A DNA stretch of 64,000 nucleotides from CANLDA01 sp964021645 (GTDB taxonomy: Bacteria; Pseudomonadota; Alphaproteobacteria; Rhodobacterales; Rhodobacteraceae). Below the pieces are notes generated by a model. That model had not been told where the DNA came from, ran no database searches, and was given only the letters and a program-made list of their open reading frames with translations. Below are positions 8,657 through 17,651 of this stretch, piece by piece (within the stretch, counting starts at the first letter, position 1; every line of letters begins with the position of its first letter). The stretch covers positions 36,251-100,250 of the forward strand of contig CAXIAD010000003.1 of assembly GCA_964021645.1 (NCBI GenBank), written 5' to 3'. The position numbers and the translations under genes are program-made.

Positions 8657-9463
8657 CTAAAAGAGTGCTTTGCCCGGCTCGATCCCGATCTCTTCGCACA
8701 TACGTGCAGCATAAGATCCGGCGAGTGGTTCGTTTTTCTCCCACCAAGGTTTGGTTCCATTGGTGTAAAGATGTACTGACAACGTGTTCTCGGTGAAATG
8801 CCCCTCGACGTTACCAAATGGATCGTAAAAAACGTCGTTTAGTTGGAAGGGTACAGGATACAGCACGTCACGCGACATGGCCTTTTCAAACTGCCCAGTT
8901 TGTTTTGCAAAATGGGTAAAAGCTTGGGGGCCAAACGCAGTCCGTTCAGCTTTATAAATCCGGGCGGCATGGCTTAGGTTTGTATCAAGGCGGTCATATT
9001 TTTTTCGCTGATTTTTGTTCCACCATTGGGGGTAATCAGGCAAATTGTCATAGTAGTCTAACAGCTGATCCATCAATTCGCATTCTTGAGGCAGACCCAC
9101 AACGCCACAATTCAAGGCACCTTTTAGTCCATGTACACCAAAGATGTATTCTTGGTCATCAGGAAACGGGCGATGACAAAAGGCATCGCAATCTATCCAG
9201 ATCGCGCCAGTTTTCTGGATCATTTTATAACGAAAAACGTTGGATAGAAACGATGCAGAGGTATTTTCAACCAGCTCCATATCAATATCCATTATGTCAG
9301 AGGCAGGCCGCACTTCCACACCTTCAGGCGCGTTGTCCACCTTGTCAGTACAGTAAAGAACGGTTGGGTGCCCTTGTTTAACATGGCTCTTGAGGCAAAG
9401 CTGATTTAGATAGTGAAGTTTGTCGCCAATCCATAGCGACGCGACCGTACGACGATCACCCAT
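8657..9463 (-). CDS. GT32-like (capsular/alpha-1,4-type) glycosyltransferase
   Basis: With the ATG at 9461-9463 (AAAGGG about 9 bases upstream) the protein has 268 residues. It carries SNVFRYKMIQKTGAIWIDCD, the DxD-containing core of the GT32 / 'glycosyltransferase sugar-binding DXD' group, near residue 75, and a C-terminal LSVHLYTNGTKPWW segment typical of this group. A longer open frame upstream is unsupported by a ribosome-binding site. It is the first of two co-directional glycosyltransferase genes, with 15 bp to the bifunctional one. The donor and acceptor are unknown. Confidence 0.8.
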   Translation of the reverse strand: MGDRRTVASLWIGDKLHYLNQLCLKSHVKQGHPTVLYCTDKVDNAPEGVEVRPASDIMDIDMELVENTSASFLSNVFRYKMIQKTGAIWIDCDAFCHRPFPDDQEYIFGVHGLKGALNCGVVGLPQECELMDQLLDYYDNLPDYPQWWNKNQRKKYDRLDTNLSHAARIYKAERTAFGPQAFTHFAKQTGQFEKAMSRDVLYPVPFQLNDVFYDPFGNVEGHFTENTLSVHLYTNGTKPWWEKNEPLAGSYAARMCEEIGIEPGKALF

Positions 9464-9655
9464 GTTGCTGCCCTTTCGCGAAACGCGCTTATTATTGTTA
9501 GTGTTTTGTCTAAAATAGCGACGCGGAGGGGGTTTTGTAAACAAGAGCGGTGTCAATGGCGGACACCAGCGATGGTTTGCCATGCAGAGTTGCAAGTTTG
9601 CACAAGTCTCTCTATCTCAGAAGGCAATTGTAGTTCTGTAAAAGGCGGTAAAAGC

Positions 9656-10267
9656 TTGGCCAACCATTTGTATCAGGGTGATCTCCCGGACGGTTTGGAT
9701 TTGGGTTCTGTCGTTGCCATTGATTGCGAAACTATGGGACTTAATCCGCATCGCGATCGCTTGTGTGTCATTCAAATGTCCGGTGGGGATAGTAATGCGC
9801 ATCTTGTACAGATCGCTGTGGGGCAAGAGAATGCGCCTAACCTTTGCCGCATGCTAGAAGACCCTTCGGTTCTAAAACTATTTCATTTTGGCCGGTTTGA
9901 TATTGCCGCCATGTACAAAGCATTCGGTGCCCTCGCCGCGCCAGTGTACTGCACGAAGATCGCATCGAAACTGATCAGAACCTACACGGATCGCCACGGG
10001 TTAAAGAACCTTTTGCAAGAGCTGTTGAATGTCGACATTTCCAAACATCAGCAAATGAGCGATTGGGGTGCCGCGACTCTCACCCGTGCGCAGTTAGACT
10101 ACGCAGCATCTGATGTTTTGTATCTTCACCGATTGCGCGACAGTTTGAACGACCGACTAGAGCGCGAGGGACGTACCGAAATTGCCCAAGCTTGTTTTGA
10201 GTTTTTGCCAACGCGCGCTAAGCTTGATCTAGTTGGTTGGCCCGAACAAGATATTTTTGCACACTGA
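9656..10267 (+). CDS. rnd: ribonuclease D-like DEDDy 3'-5' exonuclease
   Basis: This is a short-form RNase D with only the exonuclease domain (about 203 residues); the HRDC domains of E. coli RNase D are absent, as is usual in this group. The DEDDy residues are visible: AIDCETMGL (D and E of motif I), HFGRFDIAAM (motif II) and LDYAASDVLYL (motif III with Tyr and Asp). The start is likely TTG at 9656, preceded by AAAGGCGG, which gives the N-terminus (M)ANHLYQGDLPDG. The stop overlaps the kdsD start by one base (TGATG), so the two are probably translated together. Confidence 0.85.
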   Translation: MANHLYQGDLPDGLDLGSVVAIDCETMGLNPHRDRLCVIQMSGGDSNAHLVQIAVGQENAPNLCRMLEDPSVLKLFHFGRFDIAAMYKAFGALAAPVYCTKIASKLIRTYTDRHGLKNLLQELLNVDISKHQQMSDWGAATLTRAQLDYAASDVLYLHRLRDSLNDRLEREGRTEIAQACFEFLPTRAKLDLVGWPEQDIFAH

Positions 10268-11235
10268 TGGAAAATCCAAACAAATTCCTAACCACGGCTC
10301 GCCGCGTTATTGCCTGCGAAGCTAATGCCTTAAACGCTCTAGAGGCGTCTTTGGGTGATGAATTTGCTGAAGCTGTCGAAATCATGCTCTCTGCAACTGG
10401 CCGAATCATTATCTCGGGCATGGGAAAATCGGGGCATATAGCACGGAAAATTGCTGCGACTCTTGCCAGCACCGGAACACCTGCGCATTTCGTACATCCA
10501 GCAGAGGCAAGCCACGGTGATCTGGGGATGATGGCACAAGGTGACGCAGCTTTGGTGCTTTCCAATTCAGGTGAAACGCCCGAACTCGCGGATGTTATCG
10601 CATATACTCGCAGGTTCAACATACCATTGATCGGAGTCGCGAGCAGGGCGGATTCAACTCTGATAAAACAATCGGACGTAGGACTTTTGTTGCCCTTGGC
10701 AGAAGAGGCGTGCGGAACAGGTATCGTGCCCACGTCATCGACAACGATGACACTTGCGCTTGGAGATGCGTTGGCTGTGGCATTGATGGAGCATCGTTCC
10801 TTTACGCCCGAAAACTTTCGCGATTTCCATCCAGGAGGCAAACTTGGTGCGCGACTAAGTAAAGTTCGGGATTTGATGCATTCCGGCCCAGCCTTGCCGA
10901 TCGTTGGTGTTGAAACGCTGATGACTGATGTTTTGATAGAGATTAGCCAAAAGGGGTTTGGCGTTGTGGGCGTGGCCGACACAAGTGGGCATTTGGTCGG
11001 CATCGTAACTGACGGTGATTTACGTCGGCATATGGACGGTTTGCTTGGCCTAACAGCAAGTCAAGTAATGACTGCATGTCCGACAACTATCGTAGCGGAT
11101 TCGCTCGCGGAAGAGGCTGTCGCAATCATGAATGATCGGAAAATAACTTGTTTGTTTGTGATTCCCGAAGAGACTGATCTTCATGCTATTGGGTTAATAC
11201 ATATCCACGACTGTTTGCGAGTCGGGCTGGGGTAG
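10267..11235 (+). CDS. kdsD: D-arabinose-5-phosphate isomerase (KdsD/KpsF family)
   Basis: The enzyme interconverts ribulose-5-phosphate and arabinose-5-phosphate, the first step to Kdo. The 322 residues contain an N-terminal SIS sugar-isomerase domain (SGMGKSGHIARK at about 50-61, LSNSGETPE at 98-106, AEASHGDLGMM at 79-89) and two C-terminal CBS domains (about 205-320). The ATG at 10267 overlaps the rnd stop, and the stop is 3 bp before lptC. It is the first of kdsD-lptC-lptA-lptB, which links Kdo supply with LPS transport. kdsB, a later step, lies 12 kb away. Confidence 0.95.
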   Translation: MENPNKFLTTARRVIACEANALNALEASLGDEFAEAVEIMLSATGRIIISGMGKSGHIARKIAATLASTGTPAHFVHPAEASHGDLGMMAQGDAALVLSNSGETPELADVIAYTRRFNIPLIGVASRADSTLIKQSDVGLLLPLAEEACGTGIVPTSSTTMTLALGDALAVALMEHRSFTPENFRDFHPGGKLGARLSKVRDLMHSGPALPIVGVETLMTDVLIEISQKGFGVVGVADTSGHLVGIVTDGDLRRHMDGLLGLTASQVMTACPTTIVADSLAEEAVAIMNDRKITCLFVIPEETDLHAIGLIHIHDCLRVGLG

Positions 11236-11238
11236 ATC

Positions 11239-11841
11239 GTGGATTGGGGGCTGACATATTCACAGGTTGTTGCATGGTTGAAGATACTTCTACCGTTGGC
11301 GGCACTTGGCTTACTGTCGACGCTTTTTATGCTGTCCCGAACGGTCGATACCGTGTCATCGATACCATTCGCTAAGATTGACATTGAGCAACGGGCAAAA
11401 GAGCAGCGTCTCACAAAGCCATATTTCTCAGGCAAAACACGTGATGGAGACTTATTGGCATTCACGGCCTCATCGGCACGTCCAGATTCCGATGATGTAA
11501 CTCGAACTCTCGCGACGAACCTAGATGCGCGAATTGATTTTTCAGATGGTTCGACGATATCGTTTACTGCGAAAACCGGGGTTATCACCTCCGATATTCA
11601 GCAGGTTGAATTACAAGGCGACGTTCAGATAATAAGTTCGAATGGCTACACAGTTCAAACTGAAACTTTGATTACCAGTTTACGTGAAACGCACGCTGAA
11701 AGTGTTGGACCTATAACAGGAAACGGGCCTGCCGGCAGATTTTCTGCGGGACAAGCTATTCTTGGGGTAGAACCTAACAGTGGCGGTTCCTATTTGCTTT
11801 TTACAAAGGGCGTAAAACTGGTATACACCCCTCAGAAATAG
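11239..11841 (+). CDS. lptC: LPS export bitopic protein LptC
   Basis: The 200-residue protein has a short cytoplasmic N-terminus, one membrane helix (about residues 17-33, KILLPLAALGLLSTLFML) and a periplasmic beta-jellyroll with the family's LQGDVQIISSNGYTVQTE pattern near residues 124-141. It links the LptB2FG transporter in the inner membrane to the LptA bridge. It uses a GTG start 3 bp after the kdsD stop, with GGGG just upstream. The assignment rests on fold pattern and on position directly before lptA. Confidence 0.9.
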   Translation: MDWGLTYSQVVAWLKILLPLAALGLLSTLFMLSRTVDTVSSIPFAKIDIEQRAKEQRLTKPYFSGKTRDGDLLAFTASSARPDSDDVTRTLATNLDARIDFSDGSTISFTAKTGVITSDIQQVELQGDVQIISSNGYTVQTETLITSLRETHAESVGPITGNGPAGRFSAGQAILGVEPNSGGSYLLFTKGVKLVYTPQK

Positions 11842-11853
11842 AAGAGGCTTCTC

Positions 11854-12345
11854 GTGACCCTTTTTCGTGCACTATTAGTAAGTTTGATCGTTTTACTTCC
11901 TGCCGTGGCGTTTGCTCAGGGTATGAAGGTCGCGTTTGGGGAACTTCGACAAGACCCGAATGCACCTGTTGAGGTTTCCGCCGATAGCTTGTCTGTCGAT
12001 CAAAATGATGGCAGCGCCGTATTCAGCGGCAACGTTTTGATTGTTCAAGGTAACATGCGAATGGCTGCACCAAAGGTGCACGTTCACTATAATGACGAAA
12101 CCAGCGGTATCGCCAAGCTTGTTGCAACTGGCGGCGTTACTGTAGTGAACGGTGCAGATGCCGCAGAGGCGCAAACTGCAAATTACCAGGTCGAAGACGG
12201 GGTTATCGTGATGATAGGTGATGTTCTTTTGACGCAGGGGAACAACGCTCTTTCTACCGAAAAGATGACTGTCAATTTGGATGCAGGTACGGCTCAGATG
12301 GATGGGCGTGTAAAAACTGTGCTCAAGCCAGAGGGCAATAATTGA
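11854..12345 (+). CDS. lptA: LPS transport periplasmic bridge protein LptA
   Basis: The 163-residue protein has a signal peptide (residues 1-21, ending AFA) and an OstA-like beta-jellyroll with the repeated pattern PVEVSADSLSVDQNDGSAVF and GNVLIVQGNMRM. It forms the periplasmic bridge that carries LPS from LptC to LptD. It starts at GTG 11854, 12 bp after lptC, and its TGA overlaps the ATG of lptB by one base. Confidence 0.92.
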   Translation: MTLFRALLVSLIVLLPAVAFAQGMKVAFGELRQDPNAPVEVSADSLSVDQNDGSAVFSGNVLIVQGNMRMAAPKVHVHYNDETSGIAKLVATGGVTVVNGADAAEAQTANYQVEDGVIVMIGDVLLTQGNNALSTEKMTVNLDAGTAQMDGRVKTVLKPEGNN

Positions 12346-13103
12346 TGGAAAAACCTGATCTATCCGTCACCGAAGGCAGCTCCGGTTTACGTGTCGAAAA
12401 CCTGCGCAAAAGTTATCGAAAACGCGTGGTCATTCGCGATTTTGGCATGGAATTGAACCGAGGCGAGGTTGTTGCTCTTTTGGGGCCGAATGGATCGGGA
12501 AAAACCACTACATTCTACTCAATCGCGGGACTGGTGTTTCCAGAGGGTGGCAAGGTTATTATCGACGGGCGTGATGTTACAAATTTGCCGATGTATCGCC
12601 GTGCCAAATTGGGCATCGGGTATTTACCGCAAGAGATGTCGATTTTCCGCGGCCTGAATGTCGAGGATAATATCAACGCGATTCTTGATATCACCGAAAA
12701 GGACCGGCACAAGCGAAGAGAGCGGCTAGAAGAGTTGCTAAGTGAGTTTTCTATTGAGCACCTACGCCGTGCACCCGCTTTAGCATTGTCCGGCGGGGAG
12801 CGGCGACGTGTGGAGATTGCCCGGTGCTTAGCTGCAAATCCCAAATACCTTTTACTAGATGAGCCATTTGCAGGGGTTGATCCGATTTCTGTAGGGGACA
12901 TTCGACATCTTGTTGCGGATCTCAAAAAGCGTGGGATCGGTGTTCTTATTACTGATCACAATGTACGTGAGACTCTCGAAATTGTGGATCGGGCCTATAT
13001 TCTGCATGATGGTCGTGTACTGATGTCCGGGGCACCTAGCGAAGTCGTTGAAAATGAAAACGTACGCCGAGTCTATTTAGGTGATAATTTTCGTATTTCG
13101 TAA
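12345..13103 (+). CDS. lptB: LPS export ABC transporter ATP-binding protein LptB
   Basis: The 252-residue ATPase powers LPS extraction with LptFG (not in this window). It shows Walker A GPNGSGKT (47-54), the Q-loop YLPQEMSIFRGL, signature ALSGGERRRVEIAR, Walker B YLLLDEPFAG and the switch His in LITDHNVRETL. The ATG at 12345 overlaps the lptA stop (TGATG); a TTG one codon earlier is possible. In many alphaproteobacteria rpoN follows; here it does not, and a 313-bp gap leads to hpf. Confidence 0.97.
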   Translation: MEKPDLSVTEGSSGLRVENLRKSYRKRVVIRDFGMELNRGEVVALLGPNGSGKTTTFYSIAGLVFPEGGKVIIDGRDVTNLPMYRRAKLGIGYLPQEMSIFRGLNVEDNINAILDITEKDRHKRRERLEELLSEFSIEHLRRAPALALSGGERRRVEIARCLAANPKYLLLDEPFAGVDPISVGDIRHLVADLKKRGIGVLITDHNVRETLEIVDRAYILHDGRVLMSGAPSEVVENENVRRVYLGDNFRIS

Positions 13104-13416
13104 CCCGTATTCCTGAAATTTGGGCACATGAGGTTACCTAATAAATTCGATTTCCTTACAATTGTCAGCAGTCTTTCTTCAGGGTGATCGGCGGAAAACT
13201 GAAATTTCTGATTCAGATCATTGACAAGGCCCCACTCTGTAGCCTCAAATACCTGTATGATATTTGTGGAAATTGCACTGCTGAATGACGCGGCCTTTTC
13301 TCTAAGGTATGTCTTTGGGCAAGCTTCAGAAATATCCAATTCCAACATTCGGTTCTGATTTTCGCTCCTTGCGGAGCCAATGAGATGAATCGACATGTGA
13401 TCGCAAAGGAGATTGA
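13104..13416. other. 313-bp intergenic region between lptB and hpf
   Basis: I see no supportable gene here. A 107-codon open frame on the minus strand (13073-13396) lacks a ribosome-binding site and resembles nothing I know. In Rhizobiales and Caulobacter this slot holds rpoN; no remnant of sigma-54 motifs is readable. The region probably carries the hpf promoter; a TTGACA occurs near 13220 but no well-spaced -10 was found. AAAGGAG ends 7 bases before the hpf ATG. Confidence 0.6.
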
Positions 13417-13986
13417 ATGCGCTATCAGATTACTGGAAAACAGATCGACATCGGAGAGGCCCTGCAAACTCATGTTAAGGATCAACTTGGCAGTGCGGTA
13501 AATAAATATGCCGAACGACCGACCGACGCCAACGTCATTTTTTCCAAAAGCGCTCACGAATATGTTTGCGAGGCGACGGTCCATCTTTCGACCGGCCTCA
13601 CCGCGCAAGCCAAGGCTCACGCAACCGAAATTTACGCGGCATTCGACAATTGTTGCGAAAAAATGGAGAAACAACTCCGTCGATACAAGCGCCGTCTGAA
13701 AGACCATCACAAGGACCGCGCGGAACCAGTTGAATTCTTCGGAGCGTCCTCGTATATCCTCGCCAAAGAGGGGGAAATCGAAGAGCAGGAACCTGAGTCG
13801 CTCCAGCCAGTTATCGTCGCAGAGATGGAAACGAATATACAATCTCTTTCTGTCGGCGAGGCGGTAATGCAAATGGAGTTGGCCGGAGCACCTGTTTTGG
13901 TTTTCCGCAACGAAGGGAAAGATGGCCTTAACGTGGTCTATCGTCGTGACGATGGGAATGTTGGCTGGATTGACCCACAAACTTGA
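13417..13986 (+). CDS. hpf: ribosome hibernation-promoting factor, long form
   Basis: The 189-residue protein has the S30AE/YfiA domain at the N-terminus (about 1-100, MRYQITGKQIDIGEALQTHV) that binds the 30S decoding centre, a charged linker, and the C-terminal dimerisation domain of long HPFs (about 128-186, VGEAVMQMELAGAPVLVFRN). It forms 100S ribosome dimers in stationary phase. AAAGGAG sits at good spacing before the ATG. It is followed by ptsN after 42 bp, a conserved alphaproteobacterial pairing. Confidence 0.95.
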   Translation: MRYQITGKQIDIGEALQTHVKDQLGSAVNKYAERPTDANVIFSKSAHEYVCEATVHLSTGLTAQAKAHATEIYAAFDNCCEKMEKQLRRYKRRLKDHHKDRAEPVEFFGASSYILAKEGEIEEQEPESLQPVIVAEMETNIQSLSVGEAVMQMELAGAPVLVFRNEGKDGLNVVYRRDDGNVGWIDPQT

Positions 13987-14028
13987 TGCGATTGGGTGCC
14001 TGTGACCCTTTCGGGAGATACGGGCAAC

Positions 14029-14493
14029 ATGGATTTAGCTACCATTCTTAAGCCAGAGGCGGTCAAGGTGATTTCGGCCGCCTCCAGCAAGAAGCGTTTA
14101 CTTCATGAATTTGGAGAGCTCGCTGCGTCTGCCTACGGGTTGAAAGCAACAAGTGTTGTTGAGGCTCTTCAGGAACGTGAAAGTTTGGGGCCAACCGGTG
14201 TTGGGCAAGGGGTAGCTCTACCGCATGCGCGCTTGCCCAAACTTACATCCGTCTCCGGTGCGTTTATCCTTTTAGAAAAACCGGTGGATTTTAATTCAGT
14301 TGATCGTCAGCCTGTTGACATCGCGTTCGCATTGTTTGCGCCCGAAGAGGCGGGTGTCGAGCATTTGAAGGCATTGGCGCTGGTAGCACGTACTTTGCGT
14401 GAGGCGTCAGTTTGTAGCAAACTCCGCGCAAATCGGAGTTCGGCCACGCTTTACACCATCCTTACCGAGAGCCAGCGCGTCCAGGCGGCGTGA
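14029..14493 (+). CDS. ptsN: PTS IIA-like nitrogen-regulatory protein PtsN
   Basis: The start chosen is ATG 14029 (GGGAGA about 10 bases upstream), giving 154 residues, the usual PtsN length; a GTG frame extension to 13996 adds residues not found in the family. The phosphorylated histidine is in GVALPHARLP (His66). The PTS-EIIA type-2 domain spans the whole protein. In the nitrogen PTS it takes phosphate from NPr and affects potassium, nitrogen and stress regulation. It lies behind hpf and ends 7 bp from a convergent sulfotransferase gene. Confidence 0.93.
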   Translation: MDLATILKPEAVKVISAASSKKRLLHEFGELAASAYGLKATSVVEALQERESLGPTGVGQGVALPHARLPKLTSVSGAFILLEKPVDFNSVDRQPVDIAFALFAPEEAGVEHLKALALVARTLREASVCSKLRANRSSATLYTILTESQRVQAA

Positions 14494-14500
14494 ACAAATC

Positions 14501-15928
14501 TCAAGCCCAGCGATCAAAACCAAACATCAAATAGTCGCGCTGATAAATGTCGCTACCTAAAGCTTCGATATCATCGTTATATATCTCTGCCAAAGTGAAT
14601 GGGGTGTTCTCTGAGATCACGGTTTCTGGCTCGGGCGCGTCGAAACGTCCGATCTGCACGGCTAGGGCAGGAAGATAGCTCGTCATTTCGTTTTCTCTGA
14701 TAATGATATCAGGGGGGGAAAAATCTGCGAAACCTTTGACGATACTTGATTGAGATACCCAATGCGCGTCTTGGCGGATACTGGTTTGCCCTAGCAGATT
14801 GGCTTTTACGAACTCTAAAAATGAGATGAATGCCGCACGGTGCGCATCAACACCATAATCTGCGGTAACCTGTTGTCCGGGAATCGGCAATTTGTAAACT
14901 CTGCGCAATGTTTTCCGAATCTGGCTGTATGCCGTATCAGGGTTCAGAATTTTCTCGCAAAACACCTCATGTGCTCGTGTTAGGGGGTGCCGTAGAACGC
15001 TAAAGCTTCGATGTCCTTTTCGATCGCGTTTCCAATTTCTAAGGCGATTTTGATTAAAATTACGTACCAACCCATCGACGTTACGACCATCCAAATCAGC
15101 CAACCACTCCTGAACAACCTGATCCGGGCCGCCTGGAATGGGCATAAACAGTAGCGCAGATTCGGGCGCAGCTATGTATTTCGGTACCTGAGCACCACGG
15201 CGGGGCTCAAAATTGGGTGTTCGCGCCAGATTAAACTGGTCCAGATCTGTAAGAGCAATTTGTACTTCAGAATAGTTTGAAACTTTCTGACTTGTACTAC
15301 CGGGGTTTTGCGGTTTCAAACTTTGGTCGAGGCTCTCCACTTCCTCGTCGACACCTAAATATCGCGATATCCCGTTGATGACCTCAAGGTTTTGCAAGTC
15401 TTCGTAACCGACGTAAAAGGCGGATTGCCCAGTGATCTGCAACCGGTTCATGACCAGAACTTGAAAATCCTGCAATGCTGACATGTGGTTCTTCAGTTCA
15501 TCAGGGTCAATTCGAACCTTTGTGTCTTTGCGCCTTCGTACATCGGTAAGTTTCCATTGGCCTGTAGTTTGGGCAATCTTCCATGAAACGAAGCTATCAA
15601 CAGGGTTACGCGTTAGGATAATCTTTGCGCATCGCGGATCATCAATGCAGGCATTAAGCACTCGCGCGTCATGATCATGAAAAAACCGAAATCCGCCAAT
15701 TTTGCCATTCTGTGTTTTAATGCGCTCGAGAAGAAGTGAGGGGTCGGAACTTCGTTGTGCGAGAGTCACTCCCAAAATGTCGGTTTCGTTTGGGTAGCCA
15801 ATAAAATGTGGATTAAAGGCCTCGCCGAAACATCTGATTCGTCCAAAGGAGTTCAAGTTGGTTTCTAGAAAATTGGAGCCTGTGCGCATTTCTGCCAGAA
15901 CGATGAAATAGTCATAGGGTTTTGTCAT
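14501..15928 (-). CDS. two-part sulfotransferase-like protein
   Basis: The 475-residue protein begins with a Stf0/NodH-like sulfotransferase domain (about 1-240): the PAPS 5'-phosphosulfate loop is AEMRTGSNFLETNLN (12-26) and the 3'-phosphate motif is ILTRNPVDSFVSW (about 103-115). The C-terminal half (about 250-475) looks like a second, divergent sulfotransferase module (FSVLRHPLTRAHEVFCEKI, 3'-phosphate-like) whose 5' loop is not evident (MPIPGG is the nearest candidate). It probably sulfates a surface glycan made by the adjacent glycosyltransferases. The cysQ gene 7.6 kb away would remove the PAP by-product. It is the last of four co-directional genes, 6 bp after the GT14 gene. Confidence 0.78.
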   Translation of the reverse strand: MTKPYDYFIVLAEMRTGSNFLETNLNSFGRIRCFGEAFNPHFIGYPNETDILGVTLAQRSSDPSLLLERIKTQNGKIGGFRFFHDHDARVLNACIDDPRCAKIILTRNPVDSFVSWKIAQTTGQWKLTDVRRRKDTKVRIDPDELKNHMSALQDFQVLVMNRLQITGQSAFYVGYEDLQNLEVINGISRYLGVDEEVESLDQSLKPQNPGSTSQKVSNYSEVQIALTDLDQFNLARTPNFEPRRGAQVPKYIAAPESALLFMPIPGGPDQVVQEWLADLDGRNVDGLVRNFNQNRLRNWKRDRKGHRSFSVLRHPLTRAHEVFCEKILNPDTAYSQIRKTLRRVYKLPIPGQQVTADYGVDAHRAAFISFLEFVKANLLGQTSIRQDAHWVSQSSIVKGFADFSPPDIIIRENEMTSYLPALAVQIGRFDAPEPETVISENTPFTLAEIYNDDIEALGSDIYQRDYLMFGFDRWA

Positions 15929-15934
15929 CGGGAT

Positions 15935-17635
15935 TTACTGTACCAAATAGGGTTTTCTAGGGGGTGCACTGGTCTCTATGCCATGATCGTCGCTGACGGG
16001 AAAATCGCCCATCAAATAGGGATGCATTCCCTGATTTTTCAGATTCTGCAAGAATTGACCAAAGCCTGACAGATCAACCATCTTTGGTACCTCGGACAGG
16101 CGCCGTAATGAGGTATGCCCAATTTCATCAATGATCGTTTGTAGTGGCTCCATCGGAGCTTCGATGAATTCGGCCATGCTCCAGATCCTGATGCGGGCCT
16201 TCGCGTGTGGCGATCGTAGAATGTCCAAATGTTTGCTTTCAATGCGCTGCAATGCGGCTGCCTGCTTGCGAATCTCTGCAAAATTCTTGTTTGAGCTAAA
16301 CAAAGGCACGGCCCACGCGCCACTAATGACCGAAATTTGAGCATTGGGGTCGCGCGCAAGAGTCCAACTGATATCCTGCACGTCTTCGGGGCCGAATTGA
16401 AAACACTGGCGTTCTCCACGAGTATTCCAAATCAAATTAGTTAAGAATGCCAATGGATTGTAATCACGCTGTGCTGCACTGTCAGATAGGGCACCGTTAA
16501 TGACTGATTGTCCGTTAGAAAACTCAATGCGATCTGGAGCAAACAGGTGCCCATGGGTTTTGCTTCCTGTCGCCTTAGGCAGCCAAGTTTCAAAATCCTC
16601 AAACAGGTCTGAAAACCCTTCAAACACTGAATATCGCCCTGACGTTACGCCATTTTCCCAATCTTTGTTTGGAAATCGGCTTTGCATATACAGACCGGGT
16701 CTACCTCGTGTCCGTCGTTCAACCGCTTTGGCAAAAATGCGATCAATTTTGGCAGGGTTGGGCTCGGTTTTCTTCATTGCCCCAGCTGGATCTGTGAGAA
16801 ACGCGCCATATAGCCGTTCTGCATGCGGCCAAATTTTGCGCGCCACAAAGCAATCTGACCTGCGCAATAGTTGTAAATGATCATCATAGAATATGTGCGG
16901 CTTACCTTGAAAGTCGAACTTTGAAAGCGTTAACGATCTACTTTCAATGCTAACAGAGTATTGCCGTGCCAAAGTTTGAAAATAGCTTTCATCAGGTATC
17001 CATACTTTGCGAAAATAGGCGTCGTTGGCCTCACGCTCAGGGTCTTCGAGAATGGCAGATAATGTTTGTCGTGTCAGGCACCACCATTGGGAGCCCATAT
17101 GTGGGACTATTCCGTTGGGAATCTTTCTCTTAAACCCAAATATTCTTTGAAACTCTACGTATTTATCAAACAGGAACCGATGCCGTTTCCACGAAAACGG
17201 AAAGCGCATTGTGAAGCGCTCCTGATCCAACCCGCCAACCGTCCAAGGCACATCAGCGGTTGTCGCGGATTCGATGAAATCTGTACGAGGGCGAGCAGCA
17301 AGATAGTCAATTAGTTCCTCTACGGGGCGTAGGGGCAAACATGATCCAGATGATAGATAAACATGGCGTACATCGGTGAAGGTTTTGAGCATCATCTCAG
17401 ATGCAGATTGTGATGCAGCGACCAATCCCCAGGTCCCCCATTCGCATTTGTGGCGCTCACAAAATACCACATGGGGCAGATCACCAAGGGACTTTTGGAA
17501 GGCATTGATTTGTCGGCGTTCCACTGTGGCATCAACGTGAATGACCACCGGACATCCTGCGGAAGCCCAGTGACGTGCCACTTGTTCAGCTCTTTCCAGA
17601 GCTGTGTGTACGAGCATGATGATGCCTACACTCAC
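15935..17635 (-). CDS. GT14 'Branch' glycosyltransferase with Rhodobacteraceae-type C-terminal domain
   Basis: Residues about 1-260 match the core-2/I-branching beta-1,6-N-acetylglucosaminyltransferase family (PF02485): IIMLVHTALERAEQV, YLSSGSCLPLRP (about 92-103), GSQWWCLTR and WIPDESYFQTL. The remaining 300 residues resemble the DUF5928-type extension that follows this domain in Rhodobacteraceae proteins. The enzyme probably adds a (amino-)sugar branch to a surface polysaccharide. No signal peptide or transmembrane helix is visible. It lies 16 bp after a GT2 gene and 6 bp before the sulfotransferase, which suggests one operon. Confidence 0.82.
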   Translation of the reverse strand: MSVGIIMLVHTALERAEQVARHWASAGCPVVIHVDATVERRQINAFQKSLGDLPHVVFCERHKCEWGTWGLVAASQSASEMMLKTFTDVRHVYLSSGSCLPLRPVEELIDYLAARPRTDFIESATTADVPWTVGGLDQERFTMRFPFSWKRHRFLFDKYVEFQRIFGFKRKIPNGIVPHMGSQWWCLTRQTLSAILEDPEREANDAYFRKVWIPDESYFQTLARQYSVSIESRSLTLSKFDFQGKPHIFYDDHLQLLRRSDCFVARKIWPHAERLYGAFLTDPAGAMKKTEPNPAKIDRIFAKAVERRTRGRPGLYMQSRFPNKDWENGVTSGRYSVFEGFSDLFEDFETWLPKATGSKTHGHLFAPDRIEFSNGQSVINGALSDSAAQRDYNPLAFLTNLIWNTRGERQCFQFGPEDVQDISWTLARDPNAQISVISGAWAVPLFSSNKNFAEIRKQAAALQRIESKHLDILRSPHAKARIRIWSMAEFIEAPMEPLQTIIDEIGHTSLRRLSEVPKMVDLSGFGQFLQNLKNQGMHPYLMGDFPVSDDHGIETSAPPRKPYLVQ

Positions 17636-17651
17636 GAATGCCCCTTCACTC

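Noticed and set aside
13073..13396. 107-codon open frame on the minus strand between lptB and hpf
   Set aside because: It has no ribosome-binding site, overlaps the end of lptB, and resembles no family; composition looks like a chance frame.
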